NCBI RefSeq assembly: GCF_910592395.1
Contig: NC_088321.1
Location: forward strand, 11,472,001-11,536,000
Reading direction: 5' to 3'
Length of the DNA: 64,000 nt
DNA from: Lineus longissimus
Lineage: Eukaryota; Nemertea; Pilidiophora; Heteronemertea; Lineidae
Under the pieces are notes generated by a model, which had not been told where the DNA came from, ran no database searches, and was given only the letters and a program-made list of their open reading frames with translations. Shown here in pieces: positions 45,301 to 57,300 of the stretch (positions within the stretch are counted from its first letter, which is position 1; the number at the start of each line of letters is the position of its first letter). Both the position numbers and the translations under genes were made by a program.

Positions 45301-48300
45301 GTGAGGGAAGTGAGGGCGTGGTTGTTTTGCAGTGATTTGTTTTTCTTTGGCGGGGGGGGGGGGGGGGGGTGGGGCTGAAGCCTTGCCACTTTATGCATTT
45401 AATTGACGTTTTTTCTTATTGTTGAAAGCCACGATAAAATATGAAAAACATACGCAGTGTATTTTCATGAGTTCAAAGAATATCAAGTAAAGTCACCCAT
45501 CACCGAAGTTGACTGGGGCTTTCCCCGATTCGCTGCAGCAACACGAAAAAAAACACAATGGGTGATATGAATAAAGACTAGCAATTGCTTTTATCTAAAA
45601 CTCCATGTACATTTACACCAGGCCTCTCTGTACAAAATTGAAGTTAAAGCATTTGCTGGACTTTATTCATATCAGCCAATGTCAATAGCAAGAGCTACAC
45701 GCTCTTGGAACGTCATACCAGTGCATCGGTCCAAATGCAGTAGATTGACGCGCGCATGGATGGCTTAATCTGGTCAAATCGGAATCAACATCGGAAAAGC
45801 GTGATAATTCAGTCAGATTTTAATTGTTTTCCCGTTGTATGCTATTTGTTGACGGACAACTACTTGTGTCGTAGGAACTACTGGGCAGCTGGCAGCTTGG
45901 TAATATTGTCCTCAATAATATCAACGGTCCTTTAAGTGTGTTCAAGGACAGATAAACAGACGACGACTTCGCGAAAAGGGAACTCACAAAACCTTTCCGT
46001 CCAAGATAATGTAAATAAGAAACCACAACGAAAATAGGAAATACTGAGAAACATTGCAACCTCCCCAACGCGCCTCTTGCAAACAGAAACTATGCTTTTT
46101 TGATCACTATTATGATCGTATTTAAATTCACGGGTAGGTTCATTAAAAGATCAAGCTTTGTTTTTTTAGTTAACGCTTGTTTTGCCTTTTAGTCCCAACT
46201 TGTGCAAGGAACTGTAGAGCCCAAAAGGCTCTATGTGCACCCATGCGGACGTGCATTTACAAACTGAAGACGTCGAGATGCACCTGCCGGCCCGGCCTAG
46301 TATGCTGCAAATGTAAGTGGCACTTTACATTTGTGACTTGGGCCACGATAGAAAAGAATGAAAGAATAACCTGGACATGTATTTCAGAGTAATAGTGGAC
46401 AAGAAATATGGTAGAGGGCAAATGCACAAGATAAAAACTATGTTTCAGGCAATGCCGAATCGCCATCAGGCTGCTTTAGTGTATCGTAGCAATGTCCGAA
46501 AATTTACCCGAAGCTATTAACGAATTAGTTACTAGTATTATGCTCGGTCACGTATTGGGTCATCATCTGGCTGCTCCAGGTTGTACTAAACTTCAGTCTT
46601 GTCGAGTAGGTCAAACACTATACTGAAAAATAATGAGTAGCTCAGCCGTATGGCGTACAGTGCATGTCTCAGTTATCTCTGTTTTTCAGACACATGTGAG
46701 CTATCTGGATGCAGAGGTAAATGCGTAAAAGGCCGCCGATGTCCTAAAGGGAGTAGGCCGCTAAACCAGAGAAGGTGCACTTGTCCGAGAGGCTATTTAT
46801 GCTGCACGCGTATACGTAAGTATTTAAACATCAATTAAAGAGGTCCTGTCGTGCCACAAGTATTTATTTACACTTGCAGAACGTAATAGTAGGACTAAAT
46901 CGGCGATTACCTCTTATGCACATCATTTATTGGAATGAGTAATGTTACGCAACGTTATACAGTGTTAACCAGATGCCAAGCTCACATAATCAACTACCTT
47001 AGGGGAACCCGAAACTGCTAAGATTTATCAATGGAAGTTCATTCGCGCTTTAGGTTTTAACCGGGCCGTTCCACATTTTTAGAAGCGTTTTGCTACAGGT
47101 TTCCTTTAAGGACATTTGTTATCTTAGCGGCGAGCTCATCTACTCATATATGTGGCTAGTGCGAAAGGATAATTTGTTAAATTGGAGTCTTCCAAAAGAC
47201 CCTAGTTCGTGCCGACGTGAAAGTAAACGAAACAATGTATATCGATGTTCAAATAAGAGTAGTGTGCATTTTGCCGACATTTTGTTTTTAGTGCTTAATA
47301 TAAAATGTTATATGCAAGATGTCATATCAATATTTTCAGACATACGAATTGCGGTGTTACTATTTCATGGTCAAACGATTTCAAATGGTCAATTTTTTTC
47401 TGGAGTTGTGCTAAAAAAGGTCCGATGAATGCCTTTGGAAACTGGCACGAAAGGGTAGTTGGAATAGGGAAACCGATCATAAAAATAACTGCTCACCAGG
47501 AGAGATGACAGAGATAAATTTGTCTTGTTTAGGACAAACACACCGCTTCCGGACAGAGGAATAGCCAAACAATTTTGAGTTAAGATAAAAGACATAATCT
47601 GTTGATTTTGACCAGGCGGCTGACGCATTACATGAATAATCATGGCGACACATTATAGTCTGTTATTTTCCACGACATGTCAACATTGTATGGAAGCTCA
47701 TATTGAAGTAGAGGCTAGTTCTGACATTATTTTCTCTTTGTAGTCAAATGTCCATACCCAACTAGAACATATCGCAATTGCAGACGGCTTGGAGGATGGG
47801 TAATACCTGCTACAGGCAACCCGAAAGGACGTGTTTGTTGCAAACGTAAGTCTTATTTTGGATACAGGTACCTTTGTTCACAGACGATATACGTTTGCAA
47901 GTGTAATTATTTGCATGTTGCATTCTTAATTGCCAGTCATAAAAGTATTTACTATACCAACTGACGATGAATTCATTTTTGCATTTGGTTGCAACGAAGA
48001 CACACGATTGACAACCGTTTTATATGCCCTCTAGAAATAAAGTTATCGTTGTCACATGAAAGGTCGTTTTTTTAAATAAAATGTTCAATCCTCAGTCTAT
48101 TTATGAACGTTCCTATGACAATTGACATTTTGCTTTTGAGCCGTGATAGAAACGTTCTGATTCAGTGTATTGTAGGTGCGACATACCTGGTTGGTGGCCG
48201 TTTTACAGCTTGACCATACAGTGAACCGCTAGAACCACTACGTCTTTGAAAAAAGAATACAAACAAAACCTCTCAGTACAGAACATTGTCGAAGACAGAA

Positions 48301-51300
48301 AACACCGAAAATCGCTGCAGCCTCCTTAAGCGGTTGTCTTTTGCCTTTTATTATTATTGTATTGAAATTCATGGCTAGATTCGTTATGAAGAGACCAAGC
48401 TTTCTATTTTCGGTTTACGATTTTATTGCCTTTCATAGTCCCAACATGTGCGAGGAACTGTAGAGCGCAGAAGGCAGGATGTGCACCCAAGCTGACGTGC
48501 AGATACAAACTAAATAAGTCGAGATGCACCTGCCGGCCAGGCCTAGTATGCTGCATGTGTAAGTGTTATTAACAGTTATGACTGGGGCTAGGATAGAAAC
48601 GAATGAAAAAATAACCTGGACCTGTATTTCAGAGTAATAGCAGACAGAAAACATGGTAGAGGGCAATGGTATAGATAAATAAATATATACCCAGACACTA
48701 TTATTAGTATGGTTGCCAGAACGAGTTTTCCACTATCACTGTGACACCTCGTTCATATTTTTCTTGGGAGTGTCGATTCGCCATCAGAATGCTTCAGTGC
48801 ATCACTGTGGCAATGTCTGAAAACATACTGGAAGTTATTAACGAATTAGTTTATCGTTGTTGCTACTAGCTATTTTCTCGGTCACGTATCGGGTCATCAT
48901 CTGGCTGTTCTCGGTGTTGCTAAACTTAAGTCTTGTCGAGTACGTCAACCACTTTACTGAAAATTAATGAGTAGCTCAGCCGTATGATAAACAATGCGTG
49001 CTTCAGTTATCTTTGTATTTCAGACACATGTGAGCTACGTGGATGCAGAGGTAAATGCGTGAGGGGCCGCCGATGTCCTAAAGCGAGTAGGCCGCTTAAC
49101 CAGAGAAGGTGCACCTGTCCGATAGGCTATTTATGCTGCTCGCGTATAAGTAAGTACTTAAACAGAAATAGATGTTGTCTTGCTTTTTTGGCGAGCGCCA
49201 CTGACGAACAGAGGAATAGACCAAAAATTCGTGTAAATATAAATTTCATACTCGGTTGATTTTGATCAAGCAGCTAACGTGAAGCCAAAATGATAATAGA
49301 AACCTTTGGTTCACCTCTATAAAATCAGATAAGGAAGTAGAGGCGAAAGCGTTCTGACGTTATTTTCTCTTTGTAGTCAAATGTCCATACCCAACTAGAA
49401 CATATGCCAATTGCAGACGGCTTGGAGGATGGGTAATATCCGCTTCAGGCAACCCGAAAGGACGTGTCTGTTGCAAGCGTAAGTCTAAATTTCGGATAGG
49501 GATAACATTTGTTTACCAACGATACGCGCTTGCACCTGTGGTGCTTTACGTGTTTCATTCTTGCAAGCCCTAAAAGTGTTTGCTACACCAAGCGACGAGA
49601 AATATACTTCTGCAGTTGGTCGTGACACATGACTGACAACCGTTGGCCATGCTGAAATAAAGTTCTCGTTTTCATATGAAAAGCATGTCTTTTTCACTCT
49701 TTTTGTCGTGTGGTGCCTTAATCCTAAGTCAATGAATGAACGCACTTGTGACAACTGACATTTTGCATTTGAACCGTGGAAGAAACGTTCTGATTTAATG
49801 TATACAAGGTTGTTTGCGATATTTCAGTGTGACCGTACAGTGGAAAGCCTCTCCGCAATAATAGGAATAATTACAAACGAAATCGTTGAGTACCAAACAT
49901 GGTCAATGATTGAAAACACTGAAAATCGGTAACACTGAAAAACATTGCAACCGCCCGTCGTGCCTCAGTTGCAAATAGATATTCGATTGTTTGAAATTAT
50001 CGTTTGCTTAACAATATTATCGTATCAAAAACCATTTGTAGGTTAAGAGATCACGTCTTCTTCATTAGTTTAGGCTTTCATTGCTTTTTTAGTCCCAACA
50101 TGTGCGAGGAACTGTAAACGAGACAAGGCACAATGCGCATCCAAGCGGTCGTGCAGATACCCAATAAAATCGTCGAGATGCTCCTGCCGGCCCGGCCTAG
50201 TGTGCTGCAAGCGTAAGTGCAATTTACATATATCTGACTGGGGCCACCATTGAAAAGGATGAAAACAGAACCTGGTCATGTATTCCATAGAAAGGACAGA
50301 GAATAAATGGTAGAGGGCAAAAGCTTAAGTAAATGATAGGTAAAACAAACGTGCAAGCGTGCATACCAGGAATATATTTCTTTGCTGAACTAGCTGAAAC
50401 AATAAGTCATGCTTGACTCATTTTTATGAGCTAAGTCTGGAATTTTACCAGATGTTATGAAAGAATCGGTTCTGTTGCTACTAGTAGTGTTCTCGGTCAC
50501 GCTTTGGGCCATCATGTGGCTGCTCCTGGTAGATCTAGGTCGGTCTTTTCGAGCGCGTCAACCACTTAACCGACAGTTCATAAGTAGCTCTGCCGTACGA
50601 TACACAGTGCGTGCTTCAGTTATCTCTGTATTTCAGACTCCTGTGAGCTATCTGGATGCAAAGGTAAATGCGTGAGGGGCCTCCGATGTCCTAAAGGGAG
50701 TAGGCGGCTAAACCAGAGTAGGTGCACTTGTCCCAGAGGCTATTTATGCTGCACGCGTATACGTAAGTATTCTAAACATCAATTAAAAGAAAATAGGTAT
50801 GAGTAGATGAGTCCACCGTTAGATACCAGAGGCCCCATCAACTATACCGATGAACTAGCGAGAGAATGAAATGTTATATTAGAGTCTTTCAAATGACCTT
50901 AGTGCGTGCTAAATATTCGTCAAAATTGAACATGTTTGGTCAAATTTATAAAGGGCGTTTAAGGGTTAGACGTGTGCAACTTCTCTCTAATCAGTTTCAG
51001 GGCCTAGTCATATTCTGTGAAGATTTACATGAATGACCTGAATCTGTCTATTCAGTAGTTAAACGCTGTTTTAAGCTAAACGCCCTTTATGGATTTGGTA
51101 TTTAGTGTTTTAGTCCGATGACGAGTGCATCTGGCACGGCGGGTCGTTTTAATGTATGAAACCAGTCATTAGTTGATAGCTCCTTACCCAACGTGATAAC
51201 TTGATTGAATGTGTCCTGTTAAGACGAACACCACTGCCGGCCGGAGGGATAGCCGACAAGTTTCGAGTTGGAATAAATATCATACACTGGCGGTTGTTTA

Positions 51301-54300
51301 TTTTTACCTTGTGGCTGATGTGATACCAAAATGATAATGGCGGCACTGATGTCTGCCTTTTTTCCGCAACAGGTCTACCAGTACTGCAGTATTGGCGATG
51401 ATATAGAAGCAGTGGCGAGTTCTGACATTATTTTCTCTTTGTAGGCAAATGTCCATACCCAACTAGAACATATGCCAATTGCAGACGGCTTGGAGGATGG
51501 GTAATACCTGCTTCAGGTAACCCGAAAGGACGTGTTTGTTGCAGGCGTAAGTCTTGATTTTGCATAAGTGTAGTGGTGGCATCATTCCTACTAGCCCAGG
51601 CTAGGGGGAAATTCCCTTTAGCTCAGTCGGTAGAGTGATGGCCTTATAAGCGATAGGTCCCGGGTTCAATCCCCGGTTGGACCTTGATGTTTTTCCTCTG
51701 TTACATTTGGCGCCCAACGTGGGGCAGGGTACTAATAATTTGTTTAGATGCTGGTGTGTCTTTGGATAATGAATTAACCCTTTGTATCACGGAAGAACCC
51801 GGTTGTGAGGACACAACTTTCCCGAACAGGGGGAGTATGTAGTGGTGGCATCATTCCTACTAGCCCAGGCTAGGGGGAAATTCCCTTTAGCTCAGTCGGT
51901 AGAGTGATGGCCTTATAAGCGATAGGTCCCGGGTTCAATCCCCGGTTGGACCTTGATGTTTTTCCTCTGTTACATAAGCACAACATTGGTACATTCGTTC
52001 GCACCTGTAATGCATTGCATGTTGCATTTTTGCAAGCCCTAAAATTGTTTACAAAACCGACCGACTAGAAATACAGTTTTGCAGTTGTTTGCGAAGAAAA
52101 CAAGATCAACAGCTGTGTTCATTTACAAGAAGTTCACGGCGTTACAGGTTGTGATGTCAAAACGCATGGTGTGTCAATTAATGAACATATACTAGTCACA
52201 GTCGACATTATTTTTGCATGATTCGCACCTTTGCAGAGAAACGCACCGATTCCAGGGGCAACATACGTGGTTGTGTGCCTTGTTTAAGTGTTTCCGTACA
52301 GCGGACAGCTATAGAAGGAATTCATACGCCCCTTCGCTATGAGGGAAAAAATACAAACTTTCAGTCCTAAACAATTTTGATGATAGAAATCACTCAGACT
52401 GCAAATCGGAAACACTGAAAAATGTTGCCACCACCTAACGTGCCTCTCTTGCAAATATACATTCCAATGTTTTAAATTATATTCTTCTTTGCTAAGCACT
52501 ATTATGGCCCTTGAAATTCACGAGTAGGTTTATTAAGATATCAAGCTTTCTGCTTTATTGTACGCTTTCATTGTTTTTTTAGTCCCAACTTGTGCGAGCA
52601 ACTGTAGAGCCCAAAAGGCACGTTGTGTACCCTGGCGGACATGCAAACACAAAATAAATTCATCGAGATGCTCCTGCCGACCTGGCCTAGTGTGCTGCAA
52701 GTGTAAGTGACAATTTTCATTTAAGACTGGCCGGGGCCACGACAGAAAAAGATGAACAAAGTCATGTATTCCAAAGAAATAGAGGACGGAGAAAAAATGG
52801 TAGAGAACAAAAGTATAAATAACTAAATATTTACCACAAACGCTGAAGAGTGTACTGCAAAAATAAAAAAACTTTGAAGAAGCTGAAAAATTATAGTTTA
52901 AGTTTGTTGACCCGGAAACACAGATAACTTGACCCCAACCAACGTCGAGGAGTATGTATGCACTGAAAAAGATGGTAGGGTTTGGGAGAAATCTGTGATG
53001 TTACGGTTAATCATGTTCGTTATGAGTAGTTAGTGTTTCACGACCCAGAGAATCCCTAGCGTTATACAGCGACAGAAAACTCACCCATATTTATTTAGGA
53101 AGGATTACTATTGGGCTTCGGTGGATTATGGGTATAGAAATAACCAGGAACTGTGGCAGTGTATAAAGTGAGATGAGCTATAAGTCGACATTTGACCATC
53201 GGGACAAACGTACACTCTTCATATACATGTTATTCAAAATTACTTAATTCTTATATTCATACTTTTTTGTCATCTTCTAATCACTCGATAACGTTTCTTC
53301 TCCTTTAATAAATTCACTTCATTAAACATTTTAAAGTAATGCATAAATGGGTATTCGTGTAGTGTAGTGCAGTCATTAGGCACCTTCTCCATAGAGCTAT
53401 ACCCTATACTACACTATACGCGAACAATGGCTTCACAAAGGGTGCATGACCATGAAACTATTGTTCGCGTATAGTGTAGTATAGGGTATAGCTCTATGGA
53501 ATAGGTGCCTTAACGGTCTACGGGCCAACTGGTCACAACGGTAACAATGCCGAACTCGTGAGTCACTGACAACGCCTTAACGGGATATCACTATTACTAT
53601 GGTCTTCGAAACCAATTTGCCATTTATTGTGACACTTCCTTCTCATCAGGCAATGTCAATTCGACATCCGGCAGATTTAATACCTCACTGTAGCTGTTTC
53701 TGAATATTAACCGAAAGTTATGAAATAATTAGTTGAGCGCTACTAGTATTCTTTTCTGTCACGCATCGGACCATCATCTGCCTTCTCAAGCAGTGCTAAA
53801 CTTCGGTCTTGTCTAGCATGATTATCAGTATAAATTCTGCGTGCTTCAGTTATCTCTGTATTCCAGACACATGTGAGTTACGTGGATGCAAGGGTAAATG
53901 CCAACGGGGCAGTCGATGTCCTCCAGGCAGTAGGCGGATAAAGAGGTCGGCGTGCACTTGCCCGCTAGGCTATTCCTGCTGCACGCGTATACGTAAGTAT
54001 TTCAACATCCAATAAAAGAAAATAAGTATGTCTGCTCGCTGTTAATTAACAGAAGAGATATCCACTAAACCGAGGAACTAGCGTGATAGGATAACTACTG
54101 GAGTCTTTCAAATGGCCATAGTTCGTGCCCATTATAAAAGTAAAATAGCGATATTATCGATGTTCAAATAAGAACAGGGTATTGCCTAAACATCTTTTGA
54201 GGGATTAATGATCAAATGTTATGTAGAAGATGTTATCCGTTCATTTTTGGTCAATGCAAATAGCGGCGTTCCTATTTCATGACCAGACGAAGTCCTGATG

Positions 54301-57300
54301 TTGAAAAAGGTTCTAGAGCAGCATGTTTATCTGAAAGTGCCCGATGAGTGCCTCTGGAATATGGCACGGGCCATTGGAAAGGTATATGTTTAGCCGTGAT
54401 AACAGGATAGTTTATTTACTTGTTTAGGAAGAACGCCGGTGCTCCAGGAATAACCAGAAATCTTCGCGTTAAGATGTACTTATCATACTCCGTTGATTTT
54501 TACCTAACGGCTGTGGTGCGAAAATGCCCCTTAAGTTAGTCCCCCGCCACATGTCCACCATTAGCATGGTTAGGGACGCTGGTATGGGACTTGGGGGGGA
54601 ACTCTGACATTGTTTTATCTTTGTAGTTAAATGTCCATACCCAACTAGAACATATGCCAGCTGCCGACGGCTTGGAGGATGGGTAATACCCGCTTCTGGT
54701 AACCCTAAAGGACATGTTTGCTGCAAATGTAAGTCTTTATTTTGCATAGGGGTGACATCTATTCAGTTTACATACGGCATGCGTATGTACCTGTAATGCA
54801 CTGCATGTTGCAATCTGTCAACCCCTCAAAAGTGCTTAGTTAGTCGCCATGAAAATACACGATCGGCAATAGTTTAGGCCATGTTTACATTACGTTCGCT
54901 TTTTTACCTGACATATACGGATGTTATTTTCACAATAAATATCCTGCCGTGTTTTCAAACCTGCATCATTCATATAAGGTTCTCGTCAAAATTGACGTTT
55001 GGTATTTGAATTTTGATTATATTGTTGATCAGGCGAAACATAACTGGTTGTTCGCTATATTTTAGTCTCTCCATACAATGGCCTGCGAACTGACGTAACT
55101 AACTTATGTTAAGGGGAACACTCTTGAACCGACTTTTTATATTAAGGGAACACAGAAAACGTATAAGTGCAAAACTGCAATGACGGAAAACACTGAAAAA
55201 CTGAAACAGTCATAACATTTAACCGGCCAAACGTGCCATTTATCATACCAACTTAATGTTTTCGTTTAAGTTAAGTTTTTTTAAACATTAGCTCCATTTA
55301 AATATATGAGAGATGTAATTGATATCCAGCATTTACCGTTTTAAACGATTTTTTAATACTTTTTCAGTCCCAACATGCGCGAGAAACTGTAAGGCATTCA
55401 AGGCACGATGTGCACCAAGGTTATCGTGCAGATACAAGCTCGACAGGTTTGCGTCGAGATGCTCATGCAAGCCCGGCCAAGTTTGCTGCAGGTGTAAGTG
55501 ACAATTCTAAATAACTATTGGGGCTTCGGTGGATTATGGGTATAGAAATAACCTGCAATTGTGAAATTGAATGAGATGAGACGAGCTGCTATAAATGGTA
55601 ATGTTGACATTTGACCATTGGGCCTTCTTCTTCATTGGGCCAAATGAACACTTTTGATAAATATGTTTGACGTCTAACCGCTTATTAAAGGTTTAATACA
55701 AGTTAGTTAAATATTGCTCTAACCTACGGTTGCTTGGAAAGGACATCGAACCAGAGTCTACAAAGTGTTGATATACTAGTATACTCACCAAAATTGACTA
55801 AAGACAGACAATGCCTTAGTTTTGCACTAAGTGCTATTTTAGCTCTATAGTATAAACTGATTTACTGTGAATGTATATATACTCGGCATTATAAAATGTT
55901 GATTAAAATTATTCACAACTCATTTGACTTTAAATATGAGGAATTCGCTGTCAATGCTGCCAACTGTCTATCACCTATCTATAGCCACTGCAGCGTTGGT
56001 GCGCGCTAAACACATGAGCAGTTTCTGAAGGTCGCTTAGATGTATTCTATACTATTGGTATTATATATCTCTTCGAGAAATGCCAATTCGCTTTCAGGCT
56101 GCTATATGATTCCTCACGGTAGCTACTTCCAAAATTTCAGCAGAGATTAAGAAACACTAGTTTGACAATGGGATCTCTCCTACAGGGTGTATGCTGCACC
56201 ATTCATGCGTTTGTTCTAACTCTATTTCAGATACTTGTGAACAAGGTGGATGTAAAGGAAAATGCGTGAGGGGCCCATGCCGTGGAGGGATGACAAGGAT
56301 GAACCCGAATGCTTGCACTTGTCCGCTCGGCTACTCTTGCTGCAAGAGTAAGTAATAAACTGTATTTGGTTCAATGAAAAGAGTCTGAGAAGATGTGGTA
56401 TCCTAAAGGCTACATCTCATAATAGAATTCCTGCATGCTCGTGTACATGATGTACTGCAACCACAGTTATATGGCACGGCTTAACCCGCCGGCCATAGAG
56501 GAATCCATTTACGACCGATGGTTACTGCACATATTAGTAAAATGAAGACCACCAATTTGACCCCCACTGCCCACCTGTAGTCACGCTTTAAGAAAAACTT
56601 TTCTAAACACCAGTCCAGCAACCACCCACGTGCCTTTCTTGACATTTAAACTTTGTACTTTGACATTATACAATTTAAAATCCCGCGAAATCTCAAAGAT
56701 CCGTGACCTGCAATTACGGGTTAAAATTAACATTCACCATCAGTGGCAGACCTTCCCAAGCGATGCGAGCATGTATTGTAGTTCGGTACAGAGACGCTCG
56801 GTGTCGCTAAGTGACTCGAGATGATGTCCTGTACCCCCACGGGTATATGGCACGGCTTAACCCACCGGCCATAGAGGAATTCCTTTATGACCGAAATGTT
56901 GGGCACGTTGTCTCCAGGCAACGTTTAGCGCCGTCAACTTGGATGGTTGACCGTCATGTATAATGAACACGATAGTCAGGAAAACATACCTATAATCAAG
57001 AATTGATAATAATCTAATTATTGCTACAATATTACACATGTTATAGATTGGGTGGATAGAAAAATGTGCCGATCTCTTAAGGGTAAATGATTCGCCGTTA
57101 TACCTCCGGGTATTTCGCAATTTCGAAGTCGTACGTAGGTTGCACATGACTTGATAATCAGGTCATTCCCGAAATATTTCGAGCTGTTGGTAAGAATTGA
57201 TGTTTTTGTTCAATTCTATTTGTTAATCACTGATGAAAGCTGTTGGTACAGAATTGTCTACGGCGCAAGGCATTTAAAAGTAATTATGCGAACATAATGG

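Noticed and set aside
51612-51952. Two genuine tRNA-Ile genes
   Set aside because: The acceptor stem does not pair, and both copies lie inside identical LTRs with PBS and purine tract between them.
1318-52940. Many minus-strand frames with a recurring HLHLQHTRPGRQ-type peptide
   Set aside because: They are antisense readings of the conserved 3' half of A exons; splice sites and Cys frames are on the plus strand.
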